Part shown: positions 17,078 to 22,981 of the stretch, in pieces
How the letters are laid out: each line of letters begins with the position of its first letter
How positions within the stretch are numbered: position 1 is the first letter of the stretch
Assembly: GCF_004337695.1 (NCBI RefSeq)
Contig: NZ_SJXJ01000026.1
Coordinates: 1 to 52,997, forward strand
Length of the DNA stretch: 52,997 bases
Direction: 5' to 3'
Source of the DNA: Tenacibaculum sp. M341
GTDB taxonomy: Bacteria > Bacteroidota > Bacteroidia > Flavobacteriales > Flavobacteriaceae
Program-made: the position numbers and the translations under genes
Notes under the pieces: generated by a model
What the model was told of the DNA's origin: nothing
The model's input: only the letters and a program-made list of their open reading frames with translations
Database searches by the model: none

Positions 17078-17143
17078 ACGGAAAATTACAGTATAATATG
17101 CGGAAATCCCTTTGTATAAAAGGGAAAACCTAAACTATATTTG
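17078..17143 (+). promoter_or_regulatory. Array operator and promoter, unit G (peptide gene)
   Basis: Half-sites ACGGAAAATT (17078) and GCGGAAATCC (17100) are 22 bp apart, nearly identical to unit F. The -7 box TATATTTG (17136-17143) lies 36 bp after the second. It drives the first peptide gene, linking the peptide family to the small RNA promoters. Confidence 0.78.
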
Positions 17144-17192
17144 TAGTGTTATTATTAACAAAAATTTTAGGGATTATTTAAAAATTAACAGA

Positions 17193-17294
17193 ATGGGAAA
17201 ATTATTACTAATTAAAATCAGAAGAGCAGTTAGAAACTTTTTATATGCGCTTCAAGAGTGTGGTAAAGCAGCTAGTTACGCTTTACAGAACTAG
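17193..17294 (+). CDS. Small cationic amphipathic peptide 1 (33 aa)
   Basis: A 33-aa peptide beginning MGKLLLIKIRRAVRNFLYAL and ending CGKAASYALQN, net charge about +5. The ATG at 17193 is chosen because the paralogues all begin Met-Gly or close to it and because the -7 box (17136-17143) would sit inside the longer frame that opens at 17112. The 5' leader still carries the AATTTTAGGGATTATTTAA segment seen in the small RNAs. A terminator follows at 17318. The N-terminal two thirds would form an amphipathic helix. The short Met-Gly cationic helix recalls phenol-soluble modulins in composition only. No leader, transporter or immunity gene is seen. Function unknown. Confidence 0.72.
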   Translation: MGKLLLIKIRRAVRNFLYALQECGKAASYALQN

Positions 17295-17317
17295 AAAAAC
17301 TTAACTAACTAAACTTT

Positions 17318-17349
17318 AAGGCTGTCAATTATTTGGCAGTCTTTTTTTT
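17318..17349 (+). terminator. Terminator after peptide 1
   Basis: Stem AAGGCTGTCAA / TTGGCAGTCTT (11 bp, two G-U pairs) with a TTAT loop, followed by T-rich sequence. Confidence 0.85.
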
Positions 17350-17368
17350 GTCTGTTTGTTTTTTTAGG

Positions 17369-17375
17369 GTAGGGT
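17369..17375 (+). promoter_or_regulatory. GTAGGGT box upstream of peptide 2
   Basis: First of six GTAGGGT heptamers between 17369 and 19367, here 66 bp before the ATG. No TAnnTTTG box is present, so this promoter class differs from units A-G. Confidence 0.5.
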
Positions 17376-17434
17376 ATTTAGAAGATGGTATGTATTAAGT
17401 ACAGAAGACTGTTTAACACATTAAATAGAAAAAC

Positions 17435-17548
17435 ATGGGAACGATGACAATGAGAGATTTATTAAAAGAACTAACGAAATTGATGAAAACTGCTATTAAC
17501 AAATTAGCGGATTGGGGTGAAGCGGCAAGTTATGCAATACATCATTAA
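17435..17548 (+). CDS. Small amphipathic peptide 2 (37 aa)
   Basis: A 37-aa paralogue: MGTMTMRDLLKELTKLMK, then a conserved C-terminus NKLADWGEAASYAIHH. Hydrophobic residues recur every three to four positions through residue 24, giving an amphipathic helix. The tail motif W-G-x-A-A-S-Y-A-I-H-H is shared with peptides 3 and 4. Similarity at the protein level between copies, with many synonymous and conservative differences, supports translation. No terminator separates it from peptide 3. Function not recognised. Confidence 0.72.
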   Translation: MGTMTMRDLLKELTKLMKTAINKLADWGEAASYAIHH

Positions 17549-17587
17549 CTATTTATAAATTAATTGATTAAAAAATTACATTTAAAA

Positions 17588-17594
17588 GTAGGGT
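17588..17594 (+). promoter_or_regulatory. GTAGGGT box upstream of peptide 3
   Basis: The heptamer lies 58 bp before the ATG. The following CTGTATTAAAAGTAGAAAAC is shared with the unit at 17781. Confidence 0.5.
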
Positions 17595-17645
17595 TAAATT
17601 AATAACAGCTGTATTAAAAGTAGAAAACAATAAAAAATAGAAAAC

Positions 17646-17759
17646 ATGGGGATGTTACAAATTAAAAGATTAGGAGAGGAATTAACAAGATTGATGAAAA
17701 TAGTTGTTGATAAGTTATCTGACTGGGGATCAGCGGCAAGTTATGCTATTCATCATTAA
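17646..17759 (+). CDS. Small amphipathic peptide 3 (37 aa)
   Basis: A 37-aa paralogue starting MGMLQIKRLGEELTRLMKIV and ending KLSDWGSAASYAIHH. The upstream 60 bp and the start context (GAAAACATGGGG) are almost the same as for peptide 4, so this pair is a recent duplication. Alternative ATG at codon 3. No signal peptide or membrane anchor is predicted by eye. Net charge about +1. Confidence 0.72.
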   Translation: MGMLQIKRLGEELTRLMKIVVDKLSDWGSAASYAIHH

Positions 17760-17780
17760 AGAAAAATTAACTTTTTATAA

Positions 17781-17787
17781 GTAGGGT
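17781..17787 (+). promoter_or_regulatory. GTAGGGT box upstream of peptide 4
   Basis: The heptamer lies 59 bp before the ATG, followed by GTTGTATTAAAAGTAGAAAA as in the preceding unit. Confidence 0.5.
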
Positions 17788-17839
17788 TAAACTAATTATA
17801 GTTGTATTAAAAGTAGAAAATAACAAAAAAATAGAAAAC

Positions 17840-17953
17840 ATGGGGATGTTACTAATTAAAGGATTACTAAGAGAGTTACAAAGATTAATGAAATTAGCAA
17901 TTAACAAGTTGTCAGATTGGGGAAGCGCGGCAAGTTTTGCTATTCATCATTAA
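17840..17953 (+). CDS. Small amphipathic peptide 4 (37 aa)
   Basis: A 37-aa paralogue, MGMLLIKGLLRELQRLMKLA then NKLSDWGSAASFAIHH, net charge about +3. The Tyr of the tail is replaced by Phe. Hydrophobic positions 4/5, 9/10, 13, 16/17, 20/21 and 24 form one face of a helix. No terminator follows directly, and the next hairpin terminator is at 18175. Confidence 0.72.
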   Translation: MGMLLIKGLLRELQRLMKLAINKLSDWGSAASFAIHH

Positions 17954-17977
17954 AGTTAGGTAAAGTTGATTTATACC

Positions 17978-17984
17978 GTAGGGT
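17978..17984 (+). promoter_or_regulatory. GTAGGGT box upstream of a degenerate unit
   Basis: The heptamer is followed by ATTTTTGTTTTCAATTGTTT, nearly the same as at 19361. No intact peptide ORF lies at the usual 60-bp distance. Confidence 0.45.
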
Positions 17985-18086
17985 ATTTTTGTTTTCAATT
18001 GTTTTATAAATAGAATTACATACAAAACATATAGTATAAATTGAATTAAATTAAAAAGTTGCTATGTATTGCTAAAAAAGACTTTG

Positions 18087-18208
18087 TATGGGGGGAACTA
18101 CTAGGTATAAACTAAACTACAAAAATGTTGTTTTATTAGGGGAAAACAACAAGTTACATACGCTAATAGTTCACAAAAGCTGATTCATAGATGAATCAGC
18201 TTTTTTTG
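18087..18208 (+). other. Degenerate or non-coding array unit with terminator
   Basis: A possible AGACTTTG -7 box (18080-18087) precedes TATGGGGGGAACTACTAGGT and later TTAGGGGAAAACAACAAG. The segment ends in a perfect terminator GCTGATTCA-TAGA-TGAATCAGC with T7 (18179-18207). A 31-codon ORF from ATGGGGGG (18098) keeps only faint similarity to the peptide family (LLGENNKL against DWGSAASY). It is either a decayed peptide gene or another G-rich short RNA. Confidence 0.4.
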
Positions 18209-18215
18209 TTTAAAA

Positions 18216-18222
18216 GTAGGGT
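18216..18222 (+). promoter_or_regulatory. GTAGGGT box upstream of the beta-propeller gene
   Basis: The heptamer lies 63 bp before the preferred ATG of the secreted protein, the same spacing as for the peptide genes, so this gene probably shares their regulation. Confidence 0.45.
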
Positions 18223-18278
18223 TTTTGATTGTTAAAATGTACTACACAAAACGATGTACACTTAAAAATAGAATAACA

Positions 18279-19352
18279 ATGAGAAAAAATATTACTTTAC
18301 TTTTACTCTTAATTTGTAGTTATGTAAATGCTCAGAATACTGAAACAATAGCTGAGATAGAAGGAGCTAGTGAGCTTTTAATAATAGGAGATTATTTATA
18401 TGTAGCAGAAGCTAGTTCTGTTGCTAGTGATAATAAAATTTTAAAAGTAGATGTAACAACTACTTCTGCAAAACCTGTAGAGGTTGTAAAAGGTGTAAAA
18501 GCACCTAGAGGGCTGGCATATAAAGGAGGTTATTTATACATAGCAGAATCTAGTGCTAATAAAATTTCTAAAGTAGATTTAACAGCAACAACGCCAACTT
18601 TAATAGATGTGGTTACCGGTTTAGATAGCCCGAGAGGAATGGTTTTTAAAGGAAATGATCTTTATTTTGCTGAATACGGTTCTGGTAAAATTTTAAAAGT
18701 AGATGTTACTTCAGCTACACCAACTTCTATAGAAGTTGTTTCAGGGTTAGATGGTCCTTCTGGAATTGTTTTTAAAGGAAATGATCTTTATATAACTCAA
18801 TTGATAGGAGCAACTACAGTTGTAAAAATAGATGTTACAACTACAGCGCCTTCATCTTTAACAGTATCTCCTAAGTTAAGAAGCCCTTTTAAATTAGCAT
18901 TTAAAGGCGATGAGCTTTTTGTAACAGAGTATTTTGGATCAAGAGTTTTAAAGTTGAATATAAATTCTAGTACTCCATCAGTAACAGATGTAGTTACCGG
19001 AGTAACTTTTCCTAAAGGGATTACATTTAAAGGCGATGATTTGTTTGTTACAGAAATAGTATTACTAAATACTGATAAGGTTTTAAAGACTAGTTTATCA
19101 ACAACATTATCTACCACTGATGTTGATTTTAAAAAAGAGGAATTTAAATTCTATCCAAACCCAACAACAGATTTTATTACCATTTCAGGTATAAATACTT
19201 CTGAAAAATATGAGATTTACAATGCAATTGGTTCAACAGTAAAAAAAGGATTTGTATCAGATAAAGAAAAAATAGACATTCAAAATCTATCAGAAGGTTT
19301 TTACTTTTTAAAAGTAGCAAGCAATAAAACAAAAAAAATAATAAAAAAATAA
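18279..19352 (+). CDS. T9SS-secreted beta-propeller protein
   Basis: A 357-aa secreted protein. The ATG at 18279 is preferred to the frame opening at 18225 because it gives a standard signal peptide (MRKNITLLLLLICSYVNAQ). The body holds about six repeats with the pattern GL/GI-x-FKGNDLYFAEYGSGKI, alternating with KVDVT, as in NHL/SMP-30-like propellers. Residues from about 285 (FKFYPNPTTDFITISGINT) form a T9SS type A sorting domain, ending LKVASNKTKKIIKK. The protein should be exported and attached to, or released from, the outer surface. It lies inside the peptide array with a shared upstream box. Substrate unknown. Confidence 0.88.
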   Translation: MRKNITLLLLLICSYVNAQNTETIAEIEGASELLIIGDYLYVAEASSVASDNKILKVDVTTTSAKPVEVVKGVKAPRGLAYKGGYLYIAESSANKISKVDLTATTPTLIDVVTGLDSPRGMVFKGNDLYFAEYGSGKILKVDVTSATPTSIEVVSGLDGPSGIVFKGNDLYITQLIGATTVVKIDVTTTAPSSLTVSPKLRSPFKLAFKGDELFVTEYFGSRVLKLNINSSTPSVTDVVTGVTFPKGITFKGDDLFVTEIVLLNTDKVLKTSLSTTLSTTDVDFKKEEFKFYPNPTTDFITISGINTSEKYEIYNAIGSTVKKGFVSDKEKIDIQNLSEGFYFLKVASNKTKKIIKK

Positions 19353-19360
19353 AAAACAGC

Positions 19361-19367
19361 GTAGGGT
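19361..19367 (+). promoter_or_regulatory. GTAGGGT box upstream of peptide 5
   Basis: The heptamer lies 60 bp before the ATG, followed by ATTTTTCTTTTCAATTGTAT, nearly the same as at 17978. A TACATATA about 40 bp after the box may be the -7 element. Confidence 0.5.
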
Positions 19368-19420
19368 ATTTTTCTTTTCAATTGTATTATAAGCAGATAC
19401 TACATATATAAAACGAATTA

Positions 19421-19534
19421 ATGGAGTATGATGGTGCAGTTAAAAAAATTATTGGGGAACTAACTATTTTATTAAAGAGTAATAACAAGCTGTCTAATTG
19501 GGGTAAGACAGCAAGTTATATTATATACGGTTAG
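19421..19534 (+). CDS. Small amphipathic peptide 5 (37 aa)
   Basis: A 37-aa divergent paralogue beginning MEYDGAVKKIIGELTILLKS and ending NKLSNWGKTASYIIYG. It keeps K-L-S-x-W-G-x-x-A-S-Y but lacks the His-His tail and the Met-Gly start. Another ATG in a different frame (19428) yields no match to the family. It is separated from peptide 4 by the propeller gene and ends at a terminator shared with the convergent acyl-CoA dehydrogenase gene. It is the most diverged copy. Confidence 0.66.
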   Translation: MEYDGAVKKIIGELTILLKSNNKLSNWGKTASYIIYG

Positions 19535-19540
19535 TTAGTT

Positions 19541-19576
19541 AAGGCTGATTCTTAGTTTTTAAGAGTCAGCTTTTTT
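19541..19576. terminator. Bidirectional terminator, peptide 5 / acyl-CoA dehydrogenase
   Basis: Stem GGCTGATTCTTA / TAAGAGTCAGC with one mismatch-tolerant bulge, T6 on the right. It lies between the two convergent stops. Confidence 0.75.
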
Positions 19577-20753
19577 ATTTAAAAGCATTTAAGCCTGTAA
19601 TATCTAAGCCAGTAATTAATAAATGAATATCATGAGTACCTTCGTAGGTAACTACACTTTCTAAATTCATAGAATGTCTCATAATAGAATAATCACCAGA
19701 AATTCCCATAGCACCTAAAATTTGTCTTGCTTCTCTGGCAATATTTAATGCCATATCAACATTGTTTCTTTTTGCCATAGAAATTTGAGCAGAAGTCGCT
19801 TTTCCTTCATTTTTTAAAACACCCAATCTCCAAACAAGTAATTGTGCTTTAGTAATTTCGGTAATCATTTCAGCTAACTTTTTTTGCTGAAGTTGAAATT
19901 GTGCAATAGGTTTTCCAAACTGAGTACGCTCTTTAGCATATCTTAAAGCGGTATCATAACAATCCATTGCAGCACCAATGGCTCCCCAAGAGATACCATA
20001 TCGTGCATGATCTAAGCATTTTAAAGGAGCACCTAACCCTGATTTATTAGGTAATAAATTTTCTTTTGGAACTTTTACATTGTCAAAAATTAGCTCACCA
20101 GTAATAGAAGCTCTTAACGACCATTTGTTTTTAGTTTCAGGAGTAGAAAAACCTTCCATACCACGCTCTACAATTAAACCATGAATTCTACCTTCTTCGT
20201 TTTTAGCCCAAACTACGGCAACATCACAGATAGGTGAATTGGAAATCCACATTTTGGCGCCGTTTAAAAGATAATGATCGCCCATATCTTTAAATTTAGT
20301 TTCCATTCCTCCAGGATTAGATCCGTGATTAGGCTCTGTTAAACCAAAACTTCCAATCCATTCTCCAGAAGCCAATTTTGGTAAATATTTTTTACGCTGT
20401 TCTTCAGAACCATAATTATAAATAGGTCCCATTACTAATGAAGTTTGTACAGATGCAGTAGAACGAATACCACTATCTCCACGTTCCATTTCTTGCATAA
20501 TTAAACCATATGAAATTTGATCTAATCCAGCACCACCATATTCAGTAGGAATGTACGATCCGAAAGCGCCAACTTCTGCCAAACCTTTAACTAGTTGTGT
20601 AGGAAACTCTGATTTTTGGGCATACTCTTCTATAATTGGAGATAGGTTTCTTTTTACCCAAGTTCTTGCTGTATTTCTAACAAGTTTATGCTCTTCGGTT
20701 AGTAAATCATCGATTGCATAATAATCAGGAGCCTCAAATAAATCAGGTTTCAT
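19575..20753 (-). CDS. Acyl-CoA dehydrogenase, glutaryl-CoA dehydrogenase type
   Basis: A 392-aa flavoprotein that oxidises an acyl-CoA, most likely glutaryl-CoA in lysine/tryptophan breakdown. Motifs: GLTEPNHGSNPGGM in the FAD/substrate region, MWISNSPICDVAVVWAK, RTQFGKPIAQFQLQQKKLA, and the catalytic Glu in VVTYEGTHDIHLLITG, typical of the GCDH clade. The start MKPDLFEAPDYYAIDDLLTE is the usual one in relatives, so the six-codon extension to 20771 is probably not translated. Monocistronic and convergent with the peptide array. Confidence 0.92.
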   Translation of the reverse strand: MKPDLFEAPDYYAIDDLLTEEHKLVRNTARTWVKRNLSPIIEEYAQKSEFPTQLVKGLAEVGAFGSYIPTEYGGAGLDQISYGLIMQEMERGDSGIRSTASVQTSLVMGPIYNYGSEEQRKKYLPKLASGEWIGSFGLTEPNHGSNPGGMETKFKDMGDHYLLNGAKMWISNSPICDVAVVWAKNEEGRIHGLIVERGMEGFSTPETKNKWSLRASITGELIFDNVKVPKENLLPNKSGLGAPLKCLDHARYGISWGAIGAAMDCYDTALRYAKERTQFGKPIAQFQLQQKKLAEMITEITKAQLLVWRLGVLKNEGKATSAQISMAKRNNVDMALNIAREARQILGAMGISGDYSIMRHSMNLESVVTYEGTHDIHLLITGLDITGLNAFK

Positions 20754-20783
20754 AAAAAATGTTTTTTTCAAAAGTAATAAATA

Positions 20784-20940
20784 GTATTAAGTATTTAGTA
20801 CTGAGTACTGAGATTCTGTACCTAAATAAAGTTGACCGTTTTTAAGCTATTTTTATCATTATTACTCAAATTTTGGAAAATAATTTTGCTTAAAAACAAT
20901 CTCAATACTCAGTACTCACTATTTAATGCTGAATACTTAA
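20784..20940. repeat. Imperfect inverted repeat between acyl-CoA dehydrogenase and rnpA
   Basis: Left AGTATTTAGTACTGAGTACT (20789 on) and right CAATACTCAGTACTCACTAT (from about 20903) are inverted, with arms of about 35 bp. It sits in the divergent gap, overlapping the region an extended rnpA frame would occupy. Confidence 0.6.
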
Positions 20941-20984
20941 CTGTAGCTTTCTTAATACTAATTTGTTTATGTATGTTTGTATTG

Positions 20985-21368
20985 ATGAAACTAACATTAG
21001 GAAAGAAGGAGCGTTTAAAAAGTAGGAAGTTAATTGAAAAACTATATACTGAAGGTACATCTATAAAGGTTTATCCTTTACGAATGGTTTATTTACAGGT
21101 AGATCATACTTCAAAATTTCCTGTTCAGTTTGGGGTTTCTGTACCCAAAAGAAACTTTAAAAAAGCTGTTGATAGAAACAGAATAAAGCGATTGCTTAGA
21201 GAAGCCTATCGTTTACAAAAAGAAATGGTGTATACAGAAGTTGAAAAACCTCATATATTCATGATTTCTTATCTTGCAAAAGAGGAGTGGAAATATGCAG
21301 ATTTAGAATATAAAATGCGTAAATTACTTACATTATTTATTGAAAAAACTTCAGAAGATGAGAAATAA
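20985..21368 (+). CDS. rnpA: Ribonuclease P protein component
   Basis: A 128-aa protein subunit of RNase P, which helps the RNA subunit bind pre-tRNA 5' leaders. The RNR signature is clear in KKAVDRNRIKRLLREAYR. An upstream in-frame ATG-less extension to 20832 reads through an inverted repeat and is not typical, whereas MKLTLGKKERLKSRKLIEKL is the family's normal start. A TATGTTTG -7-like box lies at 20972-20979, only 5 bp before the ATG, so the mRNA may be nearly leaderless (inference). The 3' end overlaps the protease gene by 11 bp. Confidence 0.93.
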   Translation: MKLTLGKKERLKSRKLIEKLYTEGTSIKVYPLRMVYLQVDHTSKFPVQFGVSVPKRNFKKAVDRNRIKRLLREAYRLQKEMVYTEVEKPHIFMISYLAKEEWKYADLEYKMRKLLTLFIEKTSEDEK

Positions 21369-22977
21369 AAAAATAATTATAGGATTAGTAGTTGTTGTTA
21401 GTGTTTTTTCTCTTTCATTTCAATCTCGTTTTTTTGAGATTGCTAAACAAATTGAAATTTATAATAACCTATATAAAACATTAAATATAAATTATATAGA
21501 TGAAATAAATCCGGGTGATATTACTACCAAGGCAATTAACAATACGTTGCAAAATTTAGATCCTTACACACGTTTTTACAACGAACAACAAGTTGAGAAT
21601 GCTAAAATTAGAAGAGAAGGAGAATATGGAGGTATTGGCGTTTCTTCTTGGTATGTAGATGAAGGAATTATGATAAGATCTATAAAAGAAGGATATCCAG
21701 CAGATAAAGCAGGTTTAAAATCTGGAGATGTTATTACTGTAGTGAATGATGAATCTTTAGAAGGTTTAGAAAGAGATCAATTATCGCAAGTATTGAAAGG
21801 AATACCAGGAAAAGAAATAACATTAAAAGTAAATAGAGGAGAAGAAAATTTAAGTTTTACAATTAAACTTGATAAAATAATAGATAACCCTGTGCCGTTT
21901 TTTGATATGATTAATGAAGAAACGGGATATGTAATTTTAACAAGATTTACGGTAAGAAAATCTACTGATGGATTGAAAAAAGCTATTGATAGTTTGAAAG
22001 AAAGAGGAATGAAAAAGCTAGTTTTTGATTTAAGAAGTAATCCAGGAGGATCTTTATTTGATGCTGTAAATATTACTAATTTATTTATTCCTTCAGGAAG
22101 AAAAGTAGTAGATACAAGAGGAAAATTAAAGAAAAACTCAAGAACGTATTTAACCACTAAAGAGCCTTTAGATGAACAAATGCCTGTGGTTGTTTTAATT
22201 AATGGAAGATCAGCGTCGGCATCTGAAATTGTATCTGGAGCTTTACAAGATTATGATAGAGCGGTAGTTTTAGGAGAACGTTCTTTTGGTAAAGGTTTAG
22301 TACAACGTTATTTTGATTTAACGTATGGTACACAAATGAAAGCAACTATTTCTAAATATTATACACCAAGTGGAAGATGTATTCAAGAATTAGATTACGC
22401 TAATAGAGATTGGAAAACAGGAAAAGTTCCTAAGTTTTCTGATGGTACTGTAAGTGAATTTAAAACTGAAAATGGAAGAACAGTGTATGATGGAGGAGGA
22501 GTAACACCAGATGTTAAAATAAAAATTTCAGAAAAAACGAAAGCAACCGAGAAGCTTTTAGAATCGAAAGCTATTTTTAACTTTGCAGTTGATTATGCTC
22601 GAAAAAATAAGATAACATCATTAGAATCTTTTTCTTTTTCAGATTTTCAAGCGTTTAAAAATTATTTGAAATCGAAAGATACTACGTTTGTTACCAAACA
22701 AGAGAGATTATTTAAAAGAGCATATAAATCAGTAAAAAAAGAAGAAACAATTTCTTCAGAATACAAACAATTAACCGACAAGTTAACTGATTTTAAAATT
22801 AAAGAGGTAGAGAAAAATAAAGATATCGTATTGTCAAAAATTCAAGACGAAATACTTGAACATTCTTTTTACAAAAAAGGAGTATATCAACATCATTTAA
22901 AGCACGATCCAACGATTAAACAAGCAGTTGATATACTAAACAATACATCAAAGTATAATAAAATATTAGGAAAATAA
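21358..22977 (+). CDS. C-terminal processing peptidase (S41 family)
   Basis: A 539-aa periplasmic serine protease of the tail-specific/CTP family. The ATG at 21358 gives an N-terminal signal anchor (MRNKKIIIGLVVVVSVFSLS). A PDZ domain follows (about 80-165, GEYGGIGVSSW, IKEGYPADKAGLKSGDVITV). The catalytic domain has DLRSNPGG, the Ser-Ala-Ser-Ala-Ser-Glu motif at 285-290 with likely nucleophile Ser287, and Lys312 in GERSFGKGLVQ, 25 residues later as in Prc. It is overlapped by rnpA upstream and followed 4 bp later by the DUF6909-like gene, so these genes are probably co-transcribed. Confidence 0.93.
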   Translation: MRNKKIIIGLVVVVSVFSLSFQSRFFEIAKQIEIYNNLYKTLNINYIDEINPGDITTKAINNTLQNLDPYTRFYNEQQVENAKIRREGEYGGIGVSSWYVDEGIMIRSIKEGYPADKAGLKSGDVITVVNDESLEGLERDQLSQVLKGIPGKEITLKVNRGEENLSFTIKLDKIIDNPVPFFDMINEETGYVILTRFTVRKSTDGLKKAIDSLKERGMKKLVFDLRSNPGGSLFDAVNITNLFIPSGRKVVDTRGKLKKNSRTYLTTKEPLDEQMPVVVLINGRSASASEIVSGALQDYDRAVVLGERSFGKGLVQRYFDLTYGTQMKATISKYYTPSGRCIQELDYANRDWKTGKVPKFSDGTVSEFKTENGRTVYDGGGVTPDVKIKISEKTKATEKLLESKAIFNFAVDYARKNKITSLESFSFSDFQAFKNYLKSKDTTFVTKQERLFKRAYKSVKKEETISSEYKQLTDKLTDFKIKEVEKNKDIVLSKIQDEILEHSFYKKGVYQHHLKHDPTIKQAVDILNNTSKYNKILGK

Positions 22978-22981
22978 ATAA

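Noticed and set aside
13400-17143. Calling the operators LytTR sites outright
   Set aside because: Only the 22-bp period agrees. The half-site sequence differs and no LytTR-domain protein is encoded in the window.
17112-17192. Longer N-terminus for peptide 1
   Set aside because: The extension would cover the TATATTTG box and the untranslated leader shared with the small RNAs; the 17193 ATG matches the paralogues.
16161-17953. Type I toxin-antitoxin (peptide with antisense RNA)
   Set aside because: The small RNAs are on the same strand as the peptide genes and I see no long complementarity; only a common leader segment is shared.
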